Origin: Archegozetes longisetosus
Lineage: Eukaryota; Arthropoda; Arachnida; Sarcoptiformes; Trhypochthoniidae
Length of the DNA stretch: 64,000 nt
NCBI GenBank assembly: GCA_018873245.2
Contig: JAEMBT020000008.1
Coordinates: forward strand, 10,561,172-10,625,171
Reading direction: 5' to 3'
Positions 13,411-25,933 of the stretch are shown here, one piece after another. The position numbers and the translations under genes were made by a program. Position 1 is the first letter of the stretch. The number at the start of each line of letters is the position of its first letter. Under the pieces are notes generated by a model, which worked only from the letters and a program-made list of their open reading frames with translations, had not been told where the DNA came from and did not search any database.

Positions 13411-15158
13411 AAAACTTTTTTCATACTTTCTATTCTCTACTATTTCTCTTTTTTCTTCTCATTTACGACTAGATCTCTAAATAATTGTTAATTAGTTGGG
13501 GCTTAAGGCAAATAGATGATTTATAAATCACTTTTGATTGTTTTAGTGTTAATGAAAATTTTGTTTTTAGTATATATTTTTGAAAAATAAGTGCTTTTTA
13601 TTGCAAATCCTACTCAAGAACTATAAAGGTGTTTATAAGATTAACAATATTTATAGCACATGAAACTTGTCTGAGTATTCAATTAATATTTTCAATGGGA
13701 TATGATTAGCATATTTTAAAGTACTTTATAAAAGAAAGACTTTCCTTCAAAAACAAAAGTGTTTCAATTTGTTGCCTCTGAACAAACAAATCTTTAACCT
13801 ATTAAATCATTTTTGACTTGTGTTGAAAAACCTTAGGACTTAAGAACATTTTCAAAACATACTTCATTGGAATGATGAAAAATTTGTAAAATGCTATTGA
13901 ATTAATTATTTGATTAAGTAATGATAAATCTAATGAACATCAGTTAGTCAGCTACCAAAAATTGTCAAAAAAATGCTCAACACGAAGAAAGACTAAAGAA
14001 TGTTTTGATGTTTTGGCAACTGACAACACTAACGACTGGCTTAATACAGGTCTCTATAATGAGTTTAGGGGCTGAACATTACCATTAGGTCCCATTAACA
14101 ACATGTGATGCATTTATCGATAATGAGTGAAAGAGAGAAAGCGATTGCTAGAAATGCTATTAAATACTATTGCCGTTCTCTCTATACGTATCGCCACTAT
14201 TCGGCCTCTAATTCAATACTAAGTTCTTATAAAGCCATATATGGGGCGATAATTTAGTTTTTAAAATTTGGTTTCGTCTTCGGTGGTCTTAGTATCCCAT
14301 ATGAGCTTATCAGTGCTCAATGTAATTCACTCTTAATGTTTAATGATTCAGTTGGTTTCTTGTGTCAACTCGAGTATTTGCTTGAGAATTGCTAACATCT
14401 TAACGCATTTTAAATACCTCTTTAGGCCATTCATAACTCTACTTACGGAACTCTTCTCTTAATATAATTAACAATATATTACCTTTTATACTAATTATGC
14501 AGAAAATTAAATCTCAATCAAAACTATCCCTCAATTAAGTGAATTGATTTAAGTTGAAGTTGTAGCAAGATTTAGTAAACAAGTTTTTGAGAGGAAGATA
14601 GATTTAGAAATCATAAGCAAGATAGATTTAAAAATCATAAGCCAATTAAAACTAGATTCTCATTCGACAGATATTTGAAAAGCTTATTTAAATTTTCATG
14701 TAAGAGAAATATTTCTGTATTTGACTTTTTAATTATATGATCATAACCTTAATAACAACTAATAGACAATAATTCATAAAAAATATTTATACTCATCGAT
14801 AGCATATTGTGATTGGACTATAATTTTCTCTTATGAGCAAAGCCAATAAACTTATTATCTAATAGAAGTGAGGCTAAACGAATTTCTTATACAATATATT
14901 TCTAGTTTCATTTGTGGTTAGTTTACTTCAGCCAATCATTTTTGAATTTGTCTTGTCTCTCTAAGACAACAAATTTGGCTCAAAGGCACAATATACAGTA
15001 TATTCTAAATACAATGACGTCCAATCAAATATGCATAAACTCCTAAATAACTCACTATCAAATACTTCAGACAGAAGTTTGATGATAAAAAATCGAGTTT
15101 TCAGATTCAAATGTCAGTTCATTAATCATTGGTAATATTGTAGTGATTGAAAACTGTT
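13411..15158. other. AT-rich non-coding DNA
   Basis: No gene, RNA or repeat array is apparent in this interval. Confidence 0.6.
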
Positions 15159-15297
15159 ATAACTAGTAAAGTGCACGAACTAGTAAAATGTACAAGCTAC
15201 GAGCTACTAAAGTGTACGAGCTACGAGCTACTAAAATGTACAAGCTACGAGCTACTAAAATGTACAAGCTACGAGCTACTAAAGTGTACAAGCTACT
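15159..15297. repeat. 24-bp minisatellite, about 5 copies
   Basis: Tandem units of TGTACAAGCTACGAGCTACT plus AAAA or AAAG. Copies differ mainly at A/G positions (TGTACAAG or TGTACGAG; AAAA or AAAG). Since 24 is a multiple of three, all frames stay open and a false 65-codon frame with a Leu-Leu-Lys-Cys-Thr-Ser-Tyr-Glu repeat results. The GAGCTACGAGCTAC core gives each unit local dyad character. Confidence 0.93.
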
Positions 15298-18229
15298 CGT
15301 TCTTCACTGAGTTGAGAATTTTTGGTTACTTGGCTCTGAGTTGAGAATTTTTCATTGCTGATGATTACTGAGTTAATCATAGAAAAAATATATATCATGT
15401 CCTGTTTAGTGTTTCCCGAAATTCCCAATGCGACCAATTAGTGATAATAATAGCCATCCATTATTGTGTCACCCAAACCCATGTGTGGCCAATGTAAACA
15501 TTTAAAGGAAGCTCTAAATTTTGAGCCCAGAGTCATCCAGCGTTTTCCCCTAACTTTTATATTACTTTATATTACTTTTACTTTGACTCAATTTGTTTTT
15601 AAACTTCAAACTAACCCAGAAATACATCACTTATGAGAAAAAACTTCATATTATAATTAAAAACTGCTTCTCAACAATAATTATACCTGAAATTGATCAT
15701 AAGAGTAAAGTTTTCTCAAATTTCTGTTTACCTCGACATCGATTCGTCTCTATTTAAAAACACTGTTTCTGATCGCAAATTATTTATAATTAAAACTTTG
15801 TAGAGTTAACTGAACCTAAATTTAAATAATTGCATAATTTTGTATAAAAGATCATTCTCTAGTTCTCAGAAAACTCGATCTAATAATTCAAAAATTCAAG
15901 TTAACTTTTGAAGGATAAGAGAAAATGTTTCACTTGACATGAGGTATGAAATAATGGTATGAAATAGTGCTATGAAATAGTGCTATGAAATAATACTTAT
16001 GCGCAAAAACATATCATACATAATCACCTAGACAATTGAGATAACTTTTGGCCTGACTTTCTGTTCGGAGCTAACTATTAGTCATCATGTGGGCCACAGA
16101 AGAATAAGGATGAATAAATCAATAATAGGGAATCAATCAACATTACAAGGGAATTGAATATATAGTAGAAGGTCTGAATAACTATATCAGATTACAATAG
16201 CCTATTAGAGGAGTTAAGCATAGTTTCTAGCACATGAACAGTACCGAAAATCAGATACAGTTAAAGATATAGTTGGCACTGATTCTGTCAACCTAATGAT
16301 GGATTACTTTATGGGAGCTAAGACTGAAAAGTGTTTTTTTTTTTACTAAACTCGCCGCTTCTCCCCATTTGCATTTCAAATACGAATAGCTGTTATTGGA
16401 AACCCATAACTGACTTTTATGGAGCTCTCACTGTCATTCAAACTGCAATTCTCATTATTACTATAACTTTTAATCAGTTGAGGCTTTGAATTGAATTTTT
16501 AGGTGATGATTGATTTGTTTTTAATTGAAAGCCAAGTTTGTTCAATCTGTTAATAGGAAAGTTTGGGTTGCATTTGCCAACTAATTTTTATTTGACTTTT
16601 CATTTTATCCAGGGCTTCAAACTTTTTCTCTATTTTTTATCTTTCTATTAAATCATATGTAGATCAAATATTTGTTCAGCTCCGACATCGGTTTCACGAT
16701 TTCAAAGTAAAACCATTGTTGACTTTTTAATAGAAAGCCAGAAATTATTTTTCATATCTATTAATGCTTTCGGAAATCGAGTTATCATTTCTCTTAAATA
16801 TATATCGATTTAGTCTAAGAAAAACTTGAGTCAAACTTTAAAAGCTAACCTCAAATAAGATTGAATTGATTTCTCGTTGAATGGAGAGAAAAATTCATAT
16901 ATTTATCCTTTGAAAGTTACGTCAATTTTGGTTAACTATTTCTCATCTTCTCAATAGGGTTTAGGGAAGAGTCAATGAAAATCAGTGTTTTATATTATGC
17001 TTACTGTCAAAAGTTTGTTTGACATTTAGTTAGTCAACTGAGATATTGTTTGGAATAAAGTCTGGCATCACTTTTGCGTTATTTTACACTCCAGTTAAAT
17101 CTCATCCCATATGACATCAAACATCTGCCCGAAAGGAAAAGCAGATTATTTGATACCTCCAAGCCTAAAGAAAAGTCTTTTCAGACCAGAACATAGACAG
17201 AAAAATAATATCATTTATTATTATTTTGCTGTTTATTTATGGTTTATAAATCTGGGAGAGGACTAGGAGTCTATGGAGAGGACTAAGAGAGGACTAAGAG
17301 TCTAGAGCTTACAGTCTAGGGCTTAGAGTCTGTGTCATTTACCACTTGTTTGCTATATTAGTGTTCGTCTAATTAATGAGGAAATCCGATACCAGAATAG
17401 TTAGTACTTGCGGGGAGGTATGATTTAATGAAATACAGTCCTATTAGAAATGAAATGCTGGTTTTAATTTCTCTCTTTGATCACTAGTATCTCATTTTGA
17501 CGCTTAATTCAAAATATATCTTATTTCTCTTTCAGATCTGAATTTTCATTCATGTTTTCCTTTTTGCATTCATAAAACAGTCTAAATTCCGGATTTTTAG
17601 AAATTTTTTAGAACTGTTTTTAGAATTTTTAAACAGAAAATATCAAAAAATTTTATTTTAGACTTTAATCTAAAAGTAATTTAAAACTCATTAACAACTA
17701 ATTCAAAGTTTTTATGTATTGATTACAAGTTTATTGAGCTTTTGATCAGGAAATATGTGGAATTTTTTCCTAGAAGGACGACTTGAATCAAACATTTAAG
17801 TGATCTTATTGAAGTTTTTCTAAACTTAAATTTTCAGATCCAAGAATTGATTGGATTTAAACTTGAAGTCTAAGGTAATCGAAAGCTCATTAGCAGCTAA
17901 TATAGAAATGCATATATGACTATTGATTGCTAAGACTAGTAGATAGACGAAAAGAGAAAACGTTGACATCTGTTCGTATTTGGTGAATCTAAAAACAAGT
18001 AACCCATAAACGTTGATAGGATAGATATTGTTCGTATTTTCTTGTCTTCAACAAAAACGTCCGTCACACTTGAAATTTTGTTAAACTTCTTACCAGCACA
18101 AATTCTACTCATTCTCTGATCGTTCATTTCAATGACGCGAAACAAATCGCAAAGATATTTATTATAAATTAAGAGAAAGAGAGCTAAGAGTTGGCAAAGT
18201 ATTTAAGTCATATATATGTAGTTAGAAGA
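15298..18229. other. AT-rich non-coding DNA with minor repeats
   Basis: No gene seen. It contains the 13-bp array at 15943-15994 and a loose block at about 17264-17330 where GGAGAGGACTAAGAG and GAGTCTAG-like words recur. Confidence 0.6.
15943..15994. repeat. 13-bp tandem repeat, 4 copies
   Basis: Four copies of GGTATGAAATAAT, with GC for GG in copies three and four and AGT for AAT in copies two and three. Confidence 0.92.
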
Positions 18230-18380
18230 GTAGCGCCCACTTCACAGCGCACTCCCTCTTCTTCAAAAGAGTTTCTCAAGTTTGAGGGATAGATAGGGAG
18301 AGAGAAAGAGTCTGTTTAGTTCTCTTCAAGTCCCTTCAAGTCCCTTTCGTTTTGCTTTTGCCCAAATCGCAAGTACTTAA
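18230..18380. other. GC- and CT-richer block, possible promoter or UTR
   Basis: Words such as GCGCCCACTTCACAGCGCAC and repeated TTCAAGTCCC stand out from the AT-rich background, beside a GA-rich tract. This is the kind of composition seen at arthropod promoters or first untranslated exons, but I see no TATA box or donor site that fixes either reading. Confidence 0.25.
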
Positions 18381-19086
18381 GGACTATAAGAGGAAATGAC
18401 AGAACAATTTTGTATATTTAGTGTAAATATTATAGACCCTTAGTATTTAAGTGAATATGTTGTGGGGTTTTAAGTGCAAAACGATTGATAGATTTGAAAT
18501 ATAAGGAGGTCCTAGACTTAATTCTTGCCTTATTGTCCGTGCAGTGGGACACCTTTTAATAGTCGCTTAAGCGCTTCAGTTTGTGGATTTTGATTTGGGT
18601 TTGCATTTGCCTACTTCTTCCAACTTTCAATACTTTTCCAAATGTTGTCTTTTTGCTCATTTCTTTCCGTCAATTTGATCGACTTTTCACAAGTGCTGAA
18701 AAATTTCGGGTCGCACACTTCAGCTTTCGTCAATTGAATTGATAAGTGATTTATTCCTGTGATAAATAAAAGGTTTTTTACTGATATTTTTTCATATCTA
18801 AGGAAATTGAATGTGAGTTGAATTTATATTATGCTTTTTAAGAGATTATTTTTGCCCAAAATAAATAAGTTTTTAATCCAAAAAAGTTTTCGTTTCTCTA
18901 TCTATAAGAAAAAGCAAATCAATTAGAAAATTAAATTCAATTTTGTTTTCATCAACTATTCGACTATTTATCATCTTCGAGAGTGATTCAAACCACGGAT
19001 TTGTCTTATAATTATCGTCAAAGTCATTAATTAGATGAGTTTTGAAAGAGAGTAGCGAAAAGCATTTGAGGATATGTCCAGGATTT

Positions 19087-19142
19087 GAAAGTTTAGGATA
19101 AAAGCAATCGAAATGAAAGTTTAGGATAAAAGCAATCGAAAT
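19087..19142. repeat. Perfect 28-bp tandem duplication
   Basis: The 28-base segment starting GAAAGTTTAGGATAAAAGCA is repeated immediately and without any mismatch, which implies a recent duplication. Confidence 0.95.
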
Positions 19143-19400
19143 CAAGTGAATAAACGCATAAAGAAAATGATTAGCATTGTTATCGATAGCAATTTGTTAA
19201 AATATTTTCATTCCAGAGCCAAATAGGATGAAAGAAAAGAAAAGCTAAACTTAAAGCAAAGTTAAAGTAAACTTAAGGAGCGAGAAGTGGTTTAATCACT
19301 ATTAGACTATTCACTGGTGAAGGCCATCGGATAGTGATTTTATTAAGATTTGTTACCCGAAAAAATCATTATATAATAGTTGTCTGTCTATTACTCTGGT

Positions 19401-19439
19401 TTTGCTAGCGTATTTTGCTAGCGTATTTTGCTAGCGTAT
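19401..19439. repeat. 13-bp TTTGCTAGCGTAT repeat, 3 copies
   Basis: Three identical copies of TTTGCTAGCGTAT. Each carries the hexamer palindrome GCTAGC. Confidence 0.95.
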
Positions 19440-19469
19440 GTTTTTCTCAGTCGTAAATCAGATAATGTT

Positions 19470-19501
19470 TATTATTCTTATTATTATTATTATTATTATT
19501 A
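19470..19501. repeat. (TTA)n microsatellite
   Basis: A TTA trinucleotide run with a single C interruption near its start. Confidence 0.9.
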
Positions 19502-20082
19502 GAATTAGTATTGCTCTGAGAAATCTGCAAACCATATAGTTATCTAAGCGTTAATGACATTTAGCTCTTATATAGTAAGGCTATTAAGACGTTTTTCCTT
19601 CTTATCAAATGGCTCTTCCAGTCCTATCTATTTATATATATTACTTTTTCGAGAATATTTTATGTTCAATCGATCAACTCATACTACTTTAATTATATCC
19701 GTTTAGAGTTTACGTTTTATGTTCATTTTCTTTATCATATTTTTAGTTTGAAACAACTAATTCCTTTCTATTCTCATTCTTCTCTAATATAATATTTATA
19801 AAAACAATTAAACAATTATAATAACCATAATCAACTCTCATTTATTTCTTTCTCTATCAACAATTTTTAGACATAGATTATTCAACCTCAGATTGTTTAT
19901 AATTCAATTTAGATCGTTTTTCAATTTCTGTCTTGTACTTATGTACTTTCTGCTCCAACTAAAAGTTTAGATCTTTGAAATGTAAGCTCGAGTTCATAGT
20001 CACAATCATTTTTCTATTGATTATGAAAGCTTTGCATTATTTATGCAGTCAAGCATAAAGCAATACTACTGAGTTGCTCGAA

Positions 20083-20102
20083 CTCGAGCTCGAGCTCGAG
20101 CT
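20083..20102. repeat. CTCGAG/GAGCTC palindromic run
   Basis: Three CTCGAG hexamers in a row form an 18-bp fully self-complementary sequence (20083-20100) in otherwise AT-rich DNA. It could extrude as a hairpin or act as a tandem E-box-like site; neither use is shown. Confidence 0.9.
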
Positions 20103-21553
20103 AAATGCTGGTAACTACTAGCGAAAAGTAGAAGTGACACAATTTTTTATGTGTTGTTTACTCTGAATATGATTTTGATTCTCATGTAATGTAATAAAGC
20201 GCGACAGAGAAATATCATGTCTCTTATAGTCCATGTCCTGAGAAAAGAAAATAATTCACAATTGTCTTATCACGTATAATGTCTCAGTCAAGTAATATCT
20301 CAGTCAAGTCTTACTATGTTATGTCTATAATTTCTATCTTTAGACATTAAATTACACTATTTTTATCAGTTTTCAAATTAAGTCTTAAAGCAGCAAAACG
20401 ATTTTCACATTTGAATTCATTTTCTTCAAAATAATCTTAAAGCAAATCAAAACAGTCTTAAAACAAATTCTTAAAACAAATTTCAGATGGCTATTGTTCT
20501 TAGAAATGAGGTTATTTTTTCAATTAATTAAATGAAGTTTTCATTAAAAAAACGTTTGTTAAACAAAGTTATCCTAAATTTTCTCATTGATTAAAAAGTT
20601 TGTTAAAGCATTTTAATTAAAAATGATTTGTTCTTTCAATGAAAGAGTAAATGAAAATCGAAACTAATTTATTTGTAAGTAATTCAACGTGTTTCTCTCC
20701 CTTTCTCTCTCTTTCTCTCTCTTCCATTTCTTCCATAAAAGATTGAATTGAATTGAAAAATTGAGCGCAAGTTTAATAAATTGTGTGAAGCTTTCTTCTG
20801 CTTCTATTCAATGAAATGCCTTTTCCTGACAGTCGATCCGTAATTTCGATTTAAAATAATTATCTAACTTATTAATGTTATTAATATTACATTAAAATCA
20901 ATTAATAATCCCAACAAATACTAATCAAATTCATTATAAAATCTCATTATCTTTTAGGCTTCGGTTCACTGTTTCAATCGATAGTAGTTATAGAAAAAAT
21001 GTTTTTAATTATCAATTTTCGAAACATTTTATTAATCGAGATTTCAAAAAGAAAATAAAAAATAAAAATAAAAAATTAAAAAAACTAAAACTAGTACTAA
21101 ATCTTATATGAGAGAAAAAAGGTGTAGAAAAAATAATTTAAATTGATATTGAGTTGATAGAAAGAAAAAGAAATATTAAAGTAAAAAAAGTATTAAAGAT
21201 GATTTATTCTTAACAAAAAAGATTGCGAAATACGTATTACAATCATATGAATAATTTTGATAATTTTAATAATTTTCAGGTGTGTATCCTTAATATAATC
21301 GCAATTGGCAATAGTTGCAGCTGAGAGCTGGTAAGAAGTAAAGAAGAAATTTCCTAACTTAGTGTATAGTCTGATAAGTGGCGTGTCAGTGATTTATCAT
21401 CGCTATTGAAGGATTAATCTCACGCGATAGTTGAAAGTACGACCAATTATTACAAGTGAATCGGACGAATATATAATATATTATTAGAGAAATAAGAGAA
21501 AAAGGTAAGGAGTCTTTATATTGAATAGTCTCCGCTTCATAGAGAATAATAAC
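20103..21553. other. AT-rich non-coding DNA
   Basis: No gene seen. A two-copy TCTCAGTCAAGT repeat lies near 20281-20310, and A-rich runs occupy about 21050-21210. Confidence 0.6.
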
Positions 21554-21654
21554 TATTGAAATTGTCGTATCTAGATGATTTTGTTTTCGGTTAGTTTTAA
21601 GAGTATTGAAATTGCCGTATCTAGGCCATTCTGTTTTCGGCTAGTTTTTAGAGT
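21554..21654. repeat. 50-bp imperfect tandem duplication
   Basis: Two adjacent ~50-base copies begin TATTGAAATTG(T/C)CGTATC and both contain TTCTGTTTTCGG or TTTTGTTTTCGG. They differ at several scattered bases, so the duplication is older than the perfect 28-bp one at 19087. Confidence 0.9.
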
Positions 21655-22660
21655 AGTCGAAAACTAATTTCCTAGTTTTGAGCTAATAAATGATTTTTTA
21701 AGTACCAAATTCTAGAGATAAACAAGTTTTTGATGATTTAAATTAATTGACTATTAATTATACCTATAATTTGGAAAAGGAGATTTTTGTTTCCCGGAAG
21801 AAAAATATGCATAGCATTTGAAGTTTTCTCCAAAATTGAATGAAAAATTACTATTTAATGTTAATTATAAATGAATGTGAGGTTTTTTAACTTTGGGTAA
21901 ATCCAAAGCTATTTGTAAAAGTCTCCTTTAGGAGAAGATATTGAAAATCGAGAGAAAAACATTTGTTGCGTTTGATAAACCGATAACTTAAGCGTTTTGT
22001 ATAAGGAATTAAAGTTTTAAAAGTAAGCTTCATCTACTTTTCTGTTACCTATTATTATGGTTTAAAAATTATTGGCCAATTGTTAAACACGTGTCAGACT
22101 GATATTGAAAGCTACTCAGTATTTATGATTTATTTGTAAATCCGGATTTATCTAATGCTTATTATTGTTAGTGATGAACTACTTGTTCAATGAATTTAAA
22201 ATTACGTGTCCTCTATTGAAATATTTTCTTATTGGTTGCTGACTAAACCATAACATATCTACTTTTCTTTTCAAACGATTAGTAGGTGAGACAGCTTTTA
22301 AAGGATATCTAAAAATGTTCATATATAAAATTGAATACAATCTAAGACTTGTGCGAGACATGGCAACAAAATTGAATAGAGTCTAAGACTCATAAATAAT
22401 ATGCCAGTAAAATTGATTGCCATTTTGGTTAAGGATAAATTTGGACTACTTTTTATTTCGAGATTCCTCTCTAAAGAAAAGCAATACTTTCGCTTATCTA
22501 CATATTTACTGAACATTAACTTAATTTCCAATCCAGAAAACGAGAGGAAAAGCTATTTTCTTATTGATTCCCTTTATTTTATTTATGTATCAGAAAATAG
22601 GCCAAACTCTCGTTAGACAACCTTCTCGTCTCTTCAGCTCTCTCTTACGCTCTCTCTTAT

Positions 22661-22661
<1 letters not shown>

Positions 22662-22736
<75 letters not shown>
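22662..22736. repeat. (CT)n microsatellite, longest in the window
   Basis: A perfect CT run of about 37 units. It is flanked on the left by imperfect CTCTCTTA(C/T)GCT units and on the right by GCTCTGCTCTGGTCTGG, so the whole CT-rich domain spans about 22620-22780. It creates a false Leu-Ser-repeat open frame. Confidence 0.97.
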
Positions 22737-22739
<3 letters not shown>

Positions 22740-22780
22740 CTGCTCTGCTCTGGTCTGGTCTAAACTCTCACTCTCTACAG

Positions 22781-25700
22781 GGAAACATAGTTAGAATAGA
22801 CCCATGATTTGGTTACATACTATTAAAGGTTGACCGTGATTATAACAAAGTTTGACTGTGCAACCAAATTGCTATTTAGATTCTATTGAGAATTGAATAG
22901 CAATTTTCCAATCAAATAAATACTAGAGTGTTTGGATTCTAGGTTTGATTTGATTTCCCAATAGATGTTTCATTTTTGCATCTCTAGTGGTATTTCGTTA
23001 TACGCAACCAAGCCACAGATAAAATATATTATACATACCCTCAGGCCATGTCGTTGAGTGAAATTTTGAGAAAGGTATAGCTTCTGACGACTTACTGACT
23101 AATGTCGATATTATGTACTCAATATATATTTCATTTCTATGACTTACAGAGAAGATAAACTGATACTATCTAACTATGAAGTCTGACTATCTATCATATC
23201 ATTCATTAATTATAGTTTAAATCTTTTTTCATAAGTTATTCATTTCACTTATAACATCTAATAAGTCAGAATAAGCTCCAAAATTTGTATTTTTCACTCA
23301 TTGTTATCTAAGCAAAATCTTTCTTTTAAGTAATAAATGGTTAGAATGTAAATAAAAATAATTGAGAGAGAAGTTTATTTTTAAGATAAATTAAAATAAA
23401 TTGATAAAATGATAGTTTGAATAAGTTAGGTTACATTGAGATTGAACAGTAGTAGTTAGATAGTTTGATTTAAAGTGTTCAGACCGAAAAATGTTCATGC
23501 TAACATCTATCATACTCACAATTGGTGTCTATCTTTCACTAACAATTTGTGCCGACTTATCATTTGAATTTGGTCAAAAGCGATAGAAACCAAAGAAATA
23601 ATAACAATTGAGAAATCTCTACCGAATCATTACATGACTACCAGTTCTACTAGTTTTTTCTTTGTATAATATATTATTTATTATTATTATATTGAGTCGA
23701 GTTATGACTCACATTCATATCAAACTGGATTAGTAGTAGTTTTGTTATAGTCTATGCGGTCGGAGTATAATAAAAATGTGAAACCACTATATTTTTTGCC
23801 ACCGAATATTTTACAAAAAATTTTAGGCTTCCTTTCAAATAGGTTTTGGGCGTATTTTTCAAATATTATAAACTTTTGAAGCATTTTTTATTTTGCTATC
23901 TCTTTCTTTCTTTCTTATATGAATCTCTGTTTTAATGCTTTGATCTTGTCTTTAAAAATAGTTTTCACAGCAATTGTTGTGAAAAAGTGTTTTTCCATCG
24001 GAAAATCTTTTTCCCAAATCTTTTTCCATCAGAGAGTTTTTTTCCATGATAACAATGTTTTTCTATCATAAGAATAACGTTTTATGATTAACCAATTGAG
24101 GCCATGCGTTACTGAATGTTTGTGAATGTTTTTCAGTTTGATTCGTTATTTTTTATGCTCATTCCTGAAAACTTGCTTTCGGTGCAAATCTATCTAAAAA
24201 GTGTTCAAAATGTTCAAAATGTGTTCAAAATCTATCCAAAGTTGATTCAATCTGAACAAATGGTAACATTGATTGAACGATTTTCTAATTAAATGTATCC
24301 ATCAGTCTTAATGGTTGTAATTAAAACCTTGAAATTTCTGTTCAAATCACTTATTAGTAATTGATTACTAATCAAAAATCTCTAATGATTTTATTCACAC
24401 TCTTTAGAAATTATTTTCTCGATACTTAAGACTTTATTTGATTGATTTTTTCACCCGATTTGCTCTAAATCGGATTGAAAACCAGTAACTAATCTATTGA
24501 AAATCAATTATCTAATACTCGATCATTAGATAGGATGAAAAAATGAATTTATGTATTATTAAAATGATTTTCTGTATTATTAATTCGATAGAAAAGTGGT
24601 GTTCATAGAAGTTAAATAAGAAGCAAGAAATTGGATTATTTCAATATACGATTTCTTATAATCCCATAATTATATTCTCGGCATAAGAAAGAGATAGCAA
24701 AAAAGTAGAGGCAAAATATCAAATATATATGAAATAATGGGACATCTGCCAAAATTTATTTTGATTGATCGCATTTTTTAGGTTTTTATAACATCACAAA
24801 TCTTTTTTACCCTGTATTGATGGGTGCGGTCACCGATCAAGACTTTGGCGACTTTTTGATAGCAGAAAAAATCCTAAAAAACTTTTTATTCATCAAAATT
24901 CAATATCAATTCTTATGCCTTTTTTGTCTTATTTCTTAGCCATCTTATTAATGAAATATCGAAATAAACTTAGATTTACTTTATTTAATCATTAGATTTT
25001 TATGCAGAGAAAACTTTTTCTTAATTGAATTCTTGATAGATATCTAGTTTTGAAGATGAAAAATATATTAATTTACAGAAAAATGTTTTCAAAACTTTTA
25101 TCAAAAAAAAGTATATTTAGTTGGGAGAAATAAAGTCTTGCGAAAATGATTAATCATTTATTTGTCACATATTTATGAAGTTTGACAAAAAAAATTGGGC
25201 ACATCTGATGGTTTATTTTTCTCAAAAAATTGTCACACCATAAAAGTTAATCAATCAAAAAAGCAATATTTTTCTGTTATTATTATTATCAAACTTTTGA
25301 ATCAATGCCAATGTCATAACAAGTGATATATTGATATGTTTTAGGTGTCAATCATTAGAACAATAGTAATTAAATTATTACAGTGGAAACTATTTATTGG
25401 TTACAACTTTAGTGCTGCAATTTTTCACAATTTAATAGATTTTTAATTAAAATTTATTCTTAAATTGCATTATTATAGCCCTAATTAGTGCTCAAAAATT
25501 GTAGCCATAGATTAAATTTTATCTTAAAATACATTAATTTTGAAGCTATGAAAAGATATTCAACTGTATTGTTAGAAATACTGACGATAGCAGAAAAACA
25601 CAATAATCATTGTTATCAACAAAGTTATTAATTACAGTAAATGAAAGCATAAAATAGTCAAAACAGTAATTAATAATATGAGTGAATAGACTCAAACAAC

Positions 25701-25884
25701 AGCTACTAGTCTTCAATCATATGGAGGAAAAGCTTATGAAATATGTTTGTTCGCTCATCAAAATCGATCTGAAAAATGTCATATATAAAGAGTATTAGAG
25801 AGTATTAAAGAGTATGCATCAAATCATATAAGTCAGTACTATAGAAGGAGTAACTTAGGCCGTTGTTCCAAAAACCCGATATAC
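22781..25884. other. AT-rich non-coding DNA
   Basis: No coding exon or RNA gene is supportable. Near 24775-24885 two stretches carry TTTTTTAGG and its complement CCTAAAAAA about 100 bases apart. This is a weak inverted repeat that may be an old transposon trace. Confidence 0.55.
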
Positions 25885-25933
25885 ATATCTATATATATAT
25901 ATATATATAGATAGATAGATAGATAGATAGATG
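25885..25933. repeat. (TA)n(GATA)n compound microsatellite
   Basis: A TA run of about nine units passes directly into about six GATA units. Such compound arrays usually arise by point change at one end of a TA run followed by slippage. Confidence 0.93.

Noticed and set aside
15147..15344. Possible small repeat protein
   Set aside because: The frame stays open only because the minisatellite unit is a multiple of three; no splice sites or start context support a gene.
20083..20102. Engineered cloning site (repeated XhoI/SacI-like sequence)
   Set aside because: The flanks are ordinary genomic AT-rich DNA with no vector sequence, so a natural palindromic repeat is simpler.
22564..22794. Open frame with long Leu-Ser repeat
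   Set aside because: It is generated by the CT run at 22662-22736; flanking codons show no family resemblance.
24775..24885. Inverted repeat TTTTTTAGG / CCTAAAAAA as a MITE
   Set aside because: The match is only nine bases of low-complexity sequence, which is expected by chance in such AT-rich DNA.
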